From: CALJGI01 sp047618115
Lineage (GTDB): Bacteria; Pseudomonadota; Gammaproteobacteria; Pseudomonadales; Halieaceae
Direction: 5' to 3'
Assembly (NCBI GenBank): GCA_047618115.1
Contig: JBLHKV010000066.1
Coordinates: forward strand, 1 to 15,177
Length of the DNA stretch: 15,177 nt
Shown: in pieces, positions 1 through 7,491 of the stretch
Layout of the letters: every line of letters starts with the position of its first letter
Position numbering within the stretch: the stretch's first letter is position 1
Position numbers and translations under genes: made by a program
Notes under the pieces: generated by a model
What the model was told of the DNA's origin: nothing
What the model saw: only the letters and a program-made list of their open reading frames with translations
The model's database searches: none

Positions 1-664
1 GACCGGTGCCGAGGCTACCTCGATGGCTCTCACTGAGGTGAACGTGATTGAGCACTCCCTGGATATCTTCCAGGGCGTGGCCCGGTGCCGGATCTTCTAT
101 ATTGGCATGATGCGTATCGTAATGAACGCCTACGTTGTCCAGACCCACCTGCTCAACCATGCGCTTACAATCAGCGGAGTTGGTGATCAAAAACGCTTCG
201 AAGCGATTGAGAAATTCTAAGCCCAGGCTAACTCCGGACTGGCCAGCATATTCCCCCACAGTGTGAAGATACTCGGCAGACCAGTCCCACTCCTGGGGCG
301 TTGCCGCTGTGCCGGTAAAGTATTTATGGGCCTGGTACAGCCCGCCGATGATGATTTTGGCACCGATGATATTGGCGTCATCAACCGCGCGTTTAAGACT
401 CTCCACCGCTGCGGTTCGCACAGATTTATCCGATGAAATTGGGTTGTTAGCTAGCCCTACAAATGCCGAGGCCGTCCTCTCCAAACCGAGATCATCACAA
501 GCTGCAGCCATCGCTTTCAATTGAGATTCGGGCTGCCCAACCAGCGGAATTTCAACGCCGTCGAATCCCGCCTCCGCGAGCCCTTCAAATACAGGAATTT
601 TCTCCGGGGTAGTATCGATACCCCAGAGCAACATATTCATACCGATCTTTACATCCATGGGCAT
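1..664 (-). CDS. D-tagatose 3-epimerase-like sugar epimerase/isomerase (3' end outside window)
   Basis: This is a TIM-barrel, xylose-isomerase-like protein (AP endonuclease 2 superfamily) that probably interconverts ketoses or keto-sugars by C3 epimerisation or isomerisation with a divalent metal. The visible 221 residues include LGLEFLNR (Glu150), HYDTHH (Asp183, His186), HVHLSESHRG (His209, Glu212, Arg215) and the start of the GTG stretch. These line up with Pseudomonas cichorii D-tagatose 3-epimerase metal ligands Glu152, Asp185 and His211 and substrate residues His188 and Arg217 at a constant offset of two. The fourth metal ligand (Glu246) would lie beyond base 1. The start is ATG 664, or ATG 658 two codons later; neither has a strong ribosome-binding site. 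The start lies 5 bases after the MFS stop, so it is the fourth gene of the minus-strand operon and may be translationally coupled. The family is clear; the substrate is not. Confidence 0.85.
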   Translation of the reverse strand, partial: MPMDVKIGMNMLLWGIDTTPEKIPVFEGLAEAGFDGVEIPLVGQPESQLKAMAAACDDLGLERTASAFVGLANNPISSDKSVRTAAVESLKRAVDDANIIGAKIIIGGLYQAHKYFTGTAATPQEWDWSAEYLHTVGEYAGQSGVSLGLEFLNRFEAFLITNSADCKRMVEQVGLDNVGVHYDTHHANIEDPAPGHALEDIQGVLNHVHLSESHRGSLGTG

Positions 665-669
665 AACAG

Positions 670-1986
670 CTACTCGGCTCGCGAGCCAATGATCTCCGCT
701 TGATGTCCACCGGCCCTACGATCAAATAACCAGATAGCGCCAAACACCGGTAGCAACAACAGCGGCACATAGGCGACCGATTGAAATGACTCCACCGAGG
801 CATAGCGCACTACAGCCTCCATAGCCTCTGGCGACAGGGCAGCCAGTTTGTCTGCGCCACCGGCCGCCTCTGCTTTTGCAGCATCGAAAATCGATCCCAT
901 TTGAGGCAGTACAAACTGAATGGACATACCACCGGCAAAGCCCATCAGACCCATAGCTATCGCCCCGCCCCGGGGGAAGCGTTCGGAGGTGATCGCGAGC
1001 ATCGTAGGCCACAAGTAGCACACCCCCATACCCCAAACGGTAGCCGCGCCAAACGCCAGTGCGGGTGAATCAGCGAGGCTGAGCATGTACAAGCCAATAC
1101 CCGCAGCCAGGCAACTGACAAACATCAGACCAACCGGTGAGATCCGTTCTACGATAGGGCCGGCAAAGTGGCGCATGACAAACATCAGCGCGCTGACATA
1201 AACAAGTAGCAGGATGCCCTGCATGCCGACGATATTCGACAGGGCTATATTGACCCACTGCCCTGGAGCAAGCTCTGCGGCGGCCGTGAGATACATACAG
1301 GCCCAGAACACCCAGAACATCGGGCGCTTGATGAGCTCTGTGAACATTTCCCTGTAGCTAACACCTGCCGCAACGCGCTCTGTCTGGGGAAACGTCGAAC
1401 GGGCAACCATCCAGGCCAGCACCAGTGCAGGAATGAGCAGCACAAACATATTCACTTCCCAGGGAATATCCAGGGCAGTAATCGCGACACCAAGCAAGCC
1501 ACCGACCACAATTCCGGCGGGCCACCAGGCGTGCAGGATGTTGAGGCGATGAGTTTTTTCATCTGGATACAGAGCCGTTACCATCGGATTCGAAGCCGCT
1601 TCTACGGCCCCCCATCCAAGCCCTGTCATCAATAAGCTAGTCAGCACCATGGCTTCCACCGACGGTCCGACTGGCATCGTAGTGGCCGCCAGCAGACCGA
1701 GAGCACCGGCCACATAGCCGAGGGCCGAAAGAAGCAGCATTCGCTTCATACCAATCAGGTCGACCAATGCGCTGCCGAACAGCAGTGTCAACGCAAAACC
1801 GGTAAAGGTAATTCCCAGCGCCTCCCCCACCATGGCTGCGGAGTTTGCCAGGTCAATCTTGTCGTAAATATCCGCCTGCAGGTTAGGCGCTATATTGGCT
1901 CGAACTGCAAAGCCAAGTCCGATCATGAAAATCGAAAGATTACCTACATAGTAAAGGCGCTTACGGTCGATTTGCGGTTCGCTCAC
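670..1986 (-). CDS. MFS sugar permease (FHS-like)
   Basis: This 438-residue inner-membrane transporter is hydrophobic along nearly its whole length, consistent with 12 transmembrane helices. It has an MFS-type loop after helix 2 (LVDLIGMKRMLLL, near residue 80) and a long central loop near residues 200-215. The overall look matches the fucose/glucose/galactose-proton symporter branch of the MFS, and the operon partners (oxidoreductase and two sugar isomerase-like proteins) support a sugar or glycoside substrate. The start is GTG 1986, preceded by GGAG eight bases upstream (TGGAGATACAACT-GTG). It lies 43 bases downstream of the TIM-barrel gene and 5 bases upstream of the epimerase gene. Transport direction and exact substrate are inference. 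Confidence 0.85.
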   Translation of the reverse strand: MSEPQIDRKRLYYVGNLSIFMIGLGFAVRANIAPNLQADIYDKIDLANSAAMVGEALGITFTGFALTLLFGSALVDLIGMKRMLLLSALGYVAGALGLLAATTMPVGPSVEAMVLTSLLMTGLGWGAVEAASNPMVTALYPDEKTHRLNILHAWWPAGIVVGGLLGVAITALDIPWEVNMFVLLIPALVLAWMVARSTFPQTERVAAGVSYREMFTELIKRPMFWVFWACMYLTAAAELAPGQWVNIALSNIVGMQGILLLVYVSALMFVMRHFAGPIVERISPVGLMFVSCLAAGIGLYMLSLADSPALAFGAATVWGMGVCYLWPTMLAITSERFPRGGAIAMGLMGFAGGMSIQFVLPQMGSIFDAAKAEAAGGADKLAALSPEAMEAVVRYASVESFQSVAYVPLLLLPVFGAIWLFDRRAGGHQAEIIGSRAE

Positions 1987-2029
1987 AGTTGTATCTCCAG
2001 ATTATTTTTATGGTTGTAGCTGCTGGCTT

Positions 2030-3085
2030 CTAGCTTAGTCCGAGAATTCGTCGATTTGCTGCATCATTCGCCGGGGCCCCGGCAAAGTCATCAAACGCCT
2101 TATCTGTAGTACGAATAATGTGTTGATTGATGAAGTCTACTCCCTCCCTTGCGCCATCCTCAGGGTGCTTGAGGCAACACTCCCACTCCAGGACTGCCCA
2201 GCCCTGGTAGCCGTATTTAGCGAACTGACTAAAAATACCGGAAAAGTCCACCTGGCCATCACCAAGAGAACGGAAGCGTCCCGGGCGGTCCTTCCAGCCC
2301 TGGTAGCCACCGTAAACCCCGCTCTTACCACTGGTATTGAACTCCGCATCCTTTACATGAAACATTTTGATGCGCTCATGGTAATAATCAATAAACTGGA
2401 TGTAATCGAGTTGCTGGAGCAGGAAGTGACTCGGGTCATAGAGAATATTGCATCTTGTATGCTCACCTGTAGCCTCCAGGAAACGCTCAAAAGTAACACC
2501 GTCGTGCAGGTCTTCACCGGGATGGATCTCATAACAGACATCCACGCCCGCCTCATCAAAGGCGTTTAGTATAGGCAACCAGCGTTCCGCCAGCTCGGCG
2601 AAACCCGCTTCCACCAGCCCCTCCGGACGCTGAGGCCAGGGGTACATGGTTTGCCATAATAGCGCCCCAGAGAAGGTAGCGTGGGCATTTAGGCCCAGGT
2701 TTCGGCTCGCCTTAGCCGCCAAAAGTAACTGATTCACCGCCCATTCCTGGCGTGCAGCCGGCTTGCCCTGAACCTCTTTAGGAGCAAAACCGTCAAATAA
2801 CTCATCGTAGGCAGGATGCACCGCTACCAGTTGCCCCTGCAGGTGTGTCGAGAGTTCGGTGATCTCCACACCACCCTCGGCACAAATGCCTTTTAGCTCA
2901 TCACAATAATCTTCACTCTCAGCCGCAAGCGCCAGATCGATCAGGCTCGACTCCCAGGTGGGCACTTGCACGCCCTTGTAACCGAGCTCACCCGCCCAGC
3001 GGGTCATATTGGCGAGGTTATCAAAGGGGGCATCTTCCCCCACAAACTGTGCCAAAAATATAGCAGGTCCTTTCATCGCAGCCAT
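2030..3085 (-). CDS. Sugar phosphate isomerase/epimerase-like TIM-barrel protein
   Basis: This 351-residue cytoplasmic protein belongs to the xylose-isomerase-like TIM-barrel superfamily. Likely metal ligands sit at barrel strand ends: Glu186 (VCYEIHPGEDL), Asp217 (ILYDPSHF), His243 (MFHVKDAEF) and Glu300 or Glu302 (VLEWEC). Members of this subfamily commonly sit beside Gfo/Idh oxidoreductases in sugar and glycoside catabolic loci, where they isomerise, eliminate or hydrolyse keto-sugar intermediates. The start is ATG 3085, with the purine-rich AAGGGAGAAGGGTGAGAAC just upstream. The frame stays open to 3286, but that extension overlaps the upstream oxidoreductase and has no family resemblance. 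Only 4 bases separate this start from the oxidoreductase stop, so the two genes should be co-translated. The reaction is not certain; annotation as a sugar phosphate enzyme is conventional only. Confidence 0.88.
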   Translation of the reverse strand: MAAMKGPAIFLAQFVGEDAPFDNLANMTRWAGELGYKGVQVPTWESSLIDLALAAESEDYCDELKGICAEGGVEITELSTHLQGQLVAVHPAYDELFDGFAPKEVQGKPAARQEWAVNQLLLAAKASRNLGLNAHATFSGALLWQTMYPWPQRPEGLVEAGFAELAERWLPILNAFDEAGVDVCYEIHPGEDLHDGVTFERFLEATGEHTRCNILYDPSHFLLQQLDYIQFIDYYHERIKMFHVKDAEFNTSGKSGVYGGYQGWKDRPGRFRSLGDGQVDFSGIFSQFAKYGYQGWAVLEWECCLKHPEDGAREGVDFINQHIIRTTDKAFDDFAGAPANDAANRRILGLS

Positions 3086-3089
3086 GTTC

Positions 3090-4262
3090 TCACCCTTCTC
3101 CCTTCCGGTGTTGATCCAGGCGATGCCACTTGGTATCGCTATTACTCGCCGCAACCGCGAGTTCGATAAACGCCATACCGCGCACAGCTTCCTCGATGCC
3201 CGGGCAATCGGCAGCGCGCAGACTCGGCGCCTGGCCGCTCTCCCGTGCTCGAATTTGTCCCACAAAGGCCATATAAATATTGGCAAAGGCTTCCAGATAT
3301 CCCTCGGGGTGCCCAGCGGGGGTCCGGGTGTTGGCCGCGGCCAATGGACTTAGATAGTCACCGCCTGTACGCAACAGCTGGCTGGGCCGGTCGGGCCATT
3401 TCAGCCAAAGACTATTGGGTTCCTGCTGTGTCCACTGCAGGCTGCCTGTCTCACCATAGATGCGAATACTAAGCGCGTTTTCTTCGCCCACGCAAATCTG
3501 GCTAGAGTGCAACAGACCTTTTGCACCGTGCTCGAAGCGCAGTAGTACGGAGCCGTCGTCATCTAGCTCTCGCCCGTCGACAAAAGATGTCAGGTCAGCA
3601 CAAATCTCACTGATGTTCTGCCCGGTGATATATTCGGCCAGGTTTGCCGCGTGAACGCCGATATCACCCATGCAACTGCTGATACCCGCTCGACTGGGAT
3701 CGAGGCGCCACGCGGCCTGTCTGTTATCCACGTCCTCCTGCCGGTCGGCCAGCCAACCCTGGGGATACTCCACCACGACTTTACGGATTCTACCCAAGTC
3801 CCCAGCGAGTACACGCTGCCGGGCCTCCTTCACCAGGGGATAGCCGGTGTATGTATGGGTCAGTCCGTAGAGAAGCCCCGTTTCCTCCACTAGTTTGCGC
3901 AACGCGAGCGCCTCTACCAGATCAAAGGTGGCCGGCTTATCACTCATGACATGAAAACCCGCACGAAGCGCCGCTTCGGCGACCGGAAAATGCATATGAT
4001 TAGGTGTAACAATAGCGACAAATTGCATGCGCTCATCTGCTGGTAGTGCTGCTTCTGCTGCCATCATGGCAGAGTAATTGGGATAAACGCGTTGTACGGG
4101 GAGACCCAGAGCCAATCCAGATCGCACCGCCGTGTCCGCATCGCTACTAAAGGCCCCGCAAATCAGTTCAATCTCACCATCTATGTTCGCTGCCATCCGG
4201 TGCACAGCGCCAATAAAAGCGCCCTCGCCTCCACCGACCATTCCCATTCTTATTTTTACCAC
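3090..4262 (-). CDS. Gfo/Idh/MocA family NAD(P)-dependent sugar oxidoreductase
   Basis: This 390-residue protein has an N-terminal Rossmann fold (MVGGGEGAFIG, residues 8-18) and a C-terminal alpha/beta substrate domain. The family EKP motif appears as DKP (Asp108-Lys109-Pro110) with Lys109 as the expected catalytic lysine. A conserved D-x3-H pair follows (Asp200, His204 in MGDIGVH). Family members oxidise or reduce a hydroxyl of sugars, inositols or glycosides using NAD(P). I chose GTG 4262 because GGGAG (4270-4274) lies seven bases upstream and the protein then begins MVKIRMGMVGGG, typical of the family. The frame continues to 4340 without resemblance; ATG 4247 is a second option. It is first in the four-gene operon and faces the PAS-AraC regulator across 150 bases. 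The substrate is unknown; the company of two TIM barrels suggests a 3-keto-glycoside type route. Confidence 0.9.
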   Translation of the reverse strand: MVKIRMGMVGGGEGAFIGAVHRMAANIDGEIELICGAFSSDADTAVRSGLALGLPVQRVYPNYSAMMAAEAALPADERMQFVAIVTPNHMHFPVAEAALRAGFHVMSDKPATFDLVEALALRKLVEETGLLYGLTHTYTGYPLVKEARQRVLAGDLGRIRKVVVEYPQGWLADRQEDVDNRQAAWRLDPSRAGISSCMGDIGVHAANLAEYITGQNISEICADLTSFVDGRELDDDGSVLLRFEHGAKGLLHSSQICVGEENALSIRIYGETGSLQWTQQEPNSLWLKWPDRPSQLLRTGGDYLSPLAAANTRTPAGHPEGYLEAFANIYMAFVGQIRARESGQAPSLRAADCPGIEEAVRGMAFIELAVAASNSDTKWHRLDQHRKGEG

Positions 4263-4412
4263 TTTGGCACTCCCGGACCACGCAGATTTGCAGACGATCC
4301 GCCAGTTTATCAAAACGCTCTCGGCTAACGGCTGAATCATCTCTCGACCAGCCCAATAATTCTTGGGGAAAAACCGCTATCATTAGAATATTTTCGGCGC
4401 TGGTGAACTAAA
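4263..4412. promoter_or_regulatory. Divergent intergenic region between sugar operon and its regulator
   Basis: These 150 bases separate the divergent oxidoreductase and regulator starts, so both promoters and the regulator's binding sites should lie here. On the plus strand TTGGGG (4363-4368) and TAGAAT (4384-4389) resemble -35 and -10 boxes but with a short 15-base spacer. On the minus strand TTGATA is present without a convincing -10. I found no strong inverted repeat; AraC-type activators usually bind direct repeats, which are hard to see by eye. The assignment rests on gene arrangement, not on a recognised motif. Confidence 0.45.
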
Positions 4413-5150
4413 ATGACAAAGCTGGTTTTCAACTCCCTGGAGAATATTGAGCAAAACTTTGCACTGCTTGAGCTGATTCCGGATACCCACGCTTGGGTAA
4501 AGGATCGCGATGGCCTCTTTGTATTTGGCAGTCGCCTCTTTTATGAACGCTTTAATATTAGTTCAATGCAGGGCCTGGTAGGTAAAACTGACTACGACCT
4601 GGCGCCGGCCGATATGGCACAACACTATCGCGCCGACGATGACCGCGTGCTCGATGGCTACGTCGTCACAGACCGATTGGAATTGATTCTGGGAAAATCT
4701 GAGCCTGTCGAGTGGTTTCTCACTTCCAAGTGGCCCGTATACAACCCGGAGGGGTACATTATCGGCAGCGTCGGTCTGAGCCGTCACCTCAACCAGTCTG
4801 AGCGCAAACTCGTTCCCTACCAGGAGCTCAGCAAACCAATCGACTATATTCAGCAATACTTCGCGAGCCGTATTTCTGTGGAAAAACTGGCAACAGCATG
4901 CAATTTGTCAGTGAGTGCTCTGGAGCGACGTTTCAAAAAGCACTTGCATAAAACACCCTACCAATACATCACCGAGGTGCGACTGGAGCATGCCAAACGC
5001 CTGTTATTAGAAACCGAGAAAGGAGTCGGAACCATCGCTTTAGAGACGGGCTTTGCCGATCATAGCCACTTCACACGGGTCTTCAGCAAACACTTTGGTC
5101 AAACACCCAGTTCACAGCGATCGGCACGAACAACTGTTACAACTGGATGA
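4413..5150 (+). CDS. PAS-like sensor / AraC-type transcriptional regulator
   Basis: This 245-residue cytoplasmic regulator has two parts. Residues about 18-125 look like a PAS fold (HAWVKDRDGLFVFGSRLF, GLVGKTDYDLAPADMA, and WPVYNPEGYIIGSVGLSRHL at the end). Residues about 140-240 form the double helix-turn-helix of the AraC family: first helix pair near 155-177 (VEKLATACNLSVSALERRFK), then the family signature near 206-236 (GTIALETGFADHSHFTRVFSKHFGQTP). AraC regulators more often carry a cupin-type arabinose-binding domain, so a PAS sensor is less usual. It is divergent from the sugar operon and is the obvious candidate to control it, probably as an activator responding to a small ligand. The start ATG 4413 has only a weak upstream GGTGA. 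Domain calls are by eye; control of the operon is inference from position. Confidence 0.85.
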   Translation: MTKLVFNSLENIEQNFALLELIPDTHAWVKDRDGLFVFGSRLFYERFNISSMQGLVGKTDYDLAPADMAQHYRADDDRVLDGYVVTDRLELILGKSEPVEWFLTSKWPVYNPEGYIIGSVGLSRHLNQSERKLVPYQELSKPIDYIQQYFASRISVEKLATACNLSVSALERRFKKHLHKTPYQYITEVRLEHAKRLLLETEKGVGTIALETGFADHSHFTRVFSKHFGQTPSSQRSARTTVTTG

Positions 5151-5162
5151 GTCGTCGCGGAA

Positions 5163-5207
5163 ACCACCGGGAGAATGTGGCCCAGTGGTGCCCTTCCTAC
5201 GTTTTTT
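5163..5207 (+). terminator. Possible weak terminator downstream of the PAS-AraC gene
   Basis: ACCACCGGG (5163-5171) can pair with CCCAGTGGT (5181-5189) with one C-A mismatch and a 9-base loop. A T-run follows at 5202-5207, about 12 bases after the stem rather than directly after it. The spot lies between convergent genes (regulator stop 5150, deaD stop 5208), where a terminator is expected. The gap between stem and T-run makes an intrinsic terminator uncertain. Confidence 0.25.
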
Positions 5208-7205
5208 CTAGGTCTTCTTTTTTTCCTTCTTCTCCATCTTCTCTTTCTTTTCCTTTTTCTCTTTCTTGGACTTCTTGGCCTTTTTCTCTTTCTTGTCCTT
5301 GCTGTCTTTTTGGTCCTTCGGGTCTTTACTAGCCTTTTTCACCGGCGGACCTTTACTTTCCTTTTTATCAGTAGCGCCTTTACTTTCCTTTTTATCAGTA
5401 GGGGCCGGCCTTTCCTTATTGTCCGCGGGGACTTTACTATCTATTTTCCCCGTCGTGCTCTGTCTATCTTTTTTACCCGTTGGGCCTTTCTTAGCCGCGC
5501 CTATGTGATGAGGAGCGATATTAATACGCTGCCCGGACACCCAAACTCCCTTGAGGTGCTCAAAGACTTCCTTTGGCATACCGTCGGGCAGGTCGACGGT
5601 GCTGTACTCTTCATAGATCTCAATACGACCGATATATTCGCTATCGATATCGGCTTCATTGGCAATGGCACCGACGATATTTCCAGGCTTAACGCCGTGT
5701 TTGTTACCAACAGCCATTCGAAAGCGATCAAAGCCCTTATCAGGCATGGGTAAATGGCGCTCCTGCTCCTCTCCACGCTTATTGGGTGCAGTACCACGTT
5801 CGCCTTGTCGTGTCTCTCTGCGTGGTGATTTGCTCCCCTCGCCTCGAGATTGGTTGGTCTCACGCTCGCGATGTGCTGGCTTTTCTTTAACAAAAAGCGG
5901 TTGTTCGCCCTGGGCCATAGCAACCAACGCCGAGGCAATTTCGATTACTGGCACGCCAAATTCGTGCTGATATTCCTCGATCACCTTCCGGAATTGATCG
6001 AGTTCGGATGTGCTAAGCGTTTGGCTGATCTTATCCTTGAACCGTTTGACTCGAGTATCGGTCACTGCCGCTGCGGTCGGCATTTCCATCCTCACCAGAT
6101 CTTGCCCGGTAGACTTCTCAATCGCGCGCAACAGTCTGCGCTCACGATTGGAGGCAAACAAAATTGCATCGCCGGTACGTCCCGCTCTGCCGGTACGCCC
6201 TACTCGGTGCACATATGCCTCAACATCGTAGGGAATATCGTAGTTTATGACGTGCGATATCCGCCCCACATCGAGGCCTCGCGCTGCCACGTCGGTGGCT
6301 ACCAAAATATCAATCCCACCTTTCTTCAAACGTTCCACCGTCTGCTCGCGTTGCTTTTGTGCTATATCCCCATTGAGTGGCGCCGTGGCATAACCACGCG
6401 CGCTGAGCTTCTCAGCCAACTCCACGGTAGCTATTTTGGTCCGCACGAACACCAGCATGGCATCGAATTCCTCGACTTCCAGAATTCTCGTCAGTGCATC
6501 TAACTTATGCAGTCCGCTGACCATCCATACACGCTGACGGATTGTATCGGCAGTCTTCTGCTTAACCTTGATGGTGATCTCTTCGGGATTATTCAGATAC
6601 TTGTGCGTAATACGTCGAATTGCCGCAGGCATGGTTGCCGAAAACAGCGCTAGCTGTCTTTTTGGAGGAGTCTTCTCCAAAACCCACTCGACATCGTCGA
6701 TAAACCCCATGCGCAACATTTCATCGGCTTCATCGAGCACCAAACAGCGTAGTTCATCGAGTTTTAGCGATCCACGACGCATGTGATCCATGACTCTTCC
6801 CGGGGTGCCAACGACAACCTGCACCCCACGCTCTAACTGCCGCAACTGAGTGCGGTAGTCCTGACCGCCGTATATGGGTAATACGTGAAAGCCCTTGATA
6901 TGTGCAGCGTATCGCTGAAAAGCCTCGGCTACCTGGATAGCCAGCTCCCGTGTGGGTGTCAGCACCAGTACTTGGGGCGATTTCTGGTCTGAAACCAGGC
7001 GTGCCAGTAACGGCAAGGCGAAGGCTGCAGTCTTTCCTGTACCCGTTTGCGCCTGCCCCAGAACATCTCTGCCCTCGAGCAAGTGGGGAATGGTCATCGC
7101 CTGTATGGCGGACGGCGTTTCGTAACCGACCTCATTCAGCGCTTTCATCAGAGACGCGGGCAAGCCCAGTTCTGAAAAACTACTTGTAATCGATTCGGTA
7201 GACAT
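5208..7205 (-). CDS. deaD: ATP-dependent RNA helicase DeaD/CsdA with lysine-rich tail
   Basis: This 665-residue DEAD-box helicase unwinds RNA duplexes in ribosome assembly and mRNA turnover, particularly in the cold. Motifs in order: Q motif region (FSELGLPASLMKAL, GYETPSAIQ), motif I AQTGTGKT (52-59), Ia PTRELAIQ (84-91), Ib TPGR (134-137), II DEAD (158-161), III SAT (189-191), V VATDVAARGLDV (302-313), VI HRVGRTGR (333-340). A CsdA-type helical region follows, then an RG/RE-rich linker (about 445-485) and a DbpA-like RNA-binding domain (about 491-563). The last about 95 residues are highly charged low-complexity sequence, with 20 lysines in the final 35. ATG 7205 has the strong site AAGGAA five bases upstream and a TATAAT box about 27 bases upstream. 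The E. coli protein is 629 residues, with a different tail. Confidence 0.96.
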   Translation of the reverse strand: MSTESITSSFSELGLPASLMKALNEVGYETPSAIQAMTIPHLLEGRDVLGQAQTGTGKTAAFALPLLARLVSDQKSPQVLVLTPTRELAIQVAEAFQRYAAHIKGFHVLPIYGGQDYRTQLRQLERGVQVVVGTPGRVMDHMRRGSLKLDELRCLVLDEADEMLRMGFIDDVEWVLEKTPPKRQLALFSATMPAAIRRITHKYLNNPEEITIKVKQKTADTIRQRVWMVSGLHKLDALTRILEVEEFDAMLVFVRTKIATVELAEKLSARGYATAPLNGDIAQKQREQTVERLKKGGIDILVATDVAARGLDVGRISHVINYDIPYDVEAYVHRVGRTGRAGRTGDAILFASNRERRLLRAIEKSTGQDLVRMEMPTAAAVTDTRVKRFKDKISQTLSTSELDQFRKVIEEYQHEFGVPVIEIASALVAMAQGEQPLFVKEKPAHRERETNQSRGEGSKSPRRETRQGERGTAPNKRGEEQERHLPMPDKGFDRFRMAVGNKHGVKPGNIVGAIANEADIDSEYIGRIEIYEEYSTVDLPDGMPKEVFEHLKGVWVSGQRINIAPHHIGAAKKGPTGKKDRQSTTGKIDSKVPADNKERPAPTDKKESKGATDKKESKGPPVKKASKDPKDQKDSKDKKEKKAKKSKKEKKEKKEKMEKKEKKKT
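5350..5401 (-). repeat. 27-base tandem repeat in the deaD tail
   Basis: Two exact 25-base copies lie at 5350-5374 and 5377-5401, period 27 bases. Each encodes the peptide TDKKESKG on the minus strand, spaced nine codons apart. The flanking sequence upstream in the gene contains a degenerate related segment (NKERPAP). Because the period is a multiple of three, gain or loss of a unit keeps the frame, so tail length can vary between strains without disrupting the helicase. Confidence 0.85.
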
Positions 7206-7210
7206 GGGGC

Positions 7211-7237
7211 TTCCTTAGTTTGAGGCGCGGCATTATA
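7211..7237 (-). promoter_or_regulatory. deaD promoter -10 box and ribosome-binding site
   Basis: Reading the minus strand, a perfect TATAAT lies at 7237-7232 and AAGGAA at 7216-7211, five bases before ATG 7205. No good -35 hexamer is seen 16-18 bases upstream of the TATAAT. The predicted leader would be only about 20 bases, unlike the long structured leader of E. coli csdA, so the cold-shock leader arrangement is not evident here. Confidence 0.6.
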
Positions 7238-7353
7238 CACTAAAAGTGATGCGGACTCCCTTGCCTACTTTAGCGTTATGGAAATGGCATCTGCGCCTGT
7301 TCTTTGCCACAAAATTATCAGACAATGATCTGCCTGAATGGTTAGGAACAAGG

Positions 7354-7491
7354 ATGCCAGAGCAACAAACCATAGTATGGCGAGAATGGGTAACGTTTCC
7401 CGAACTCGGCAGCCTCGGTATTCTGGGTGCCCTGCGTATTAAAGCCAAGATAATTACCGGTACATCCCGTCGTGGAGCAGAGGGCCAATGA
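7354..7491 (+). pseudogene. Truncated RimB-type zinc/aspartic protease remnant ahead of rimK
   Basis: This short frame encodes 45 residues from ATG 7354, with AGGA six bases upstream. The peptide TIVWREWVTFPELG...RIKAKIITGTS matches the N-terminus of the ATP-dependent zinc protease family (PF05618, RimB), whose members begin like GWREWVALPELGI-IKAKVDTGARTSALHA and normally run to about 140-170 residues. Here the catalytic Asp of DTGA is Ile, the Ala-Arg of GARTS is missing, about six residues are inserted after PELG, and the frame ends ten residues later. The TGA overlaps the rimK ATG (ATGA), so ribosomes finishing it could re-initiate on rimK. The frame also continues upstream to GTG 7246/ATG 7249, with no family resemblance. 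I read it as a decayed protease possibly kept as a translational leader; a short functional peptide is not excluded. Confidence 0.65.

Noticed and set aside
2120..2569. Open frame of 149 codons on the plus strand
   Set aside because: It is antisense to the TIM-barrel gene, with no recognisable motif.
3086..3286. N-terminal extension of the TIM-barrel protein by 67 residues
   Set aside because: It overlaps the end of the oxidoreductase gene and has no family resemblance, while ATG 3085 has a strong purine-rich ribosome-binding site and begins with the family-typical KGPAIFLAQF.
5850..6503. Open frame of 217 codons on the plus strand
   Set aside because: It is antisense to the DEAD-box helicase core, and its sequence shows no domain pattern.
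7246..7353. Upstream extension of the RimB remnant to GTG 7246
   Set aside because: The extra 36 residues do not resemble the protease family, and ATG 7354 has its own AGGA at six bases.
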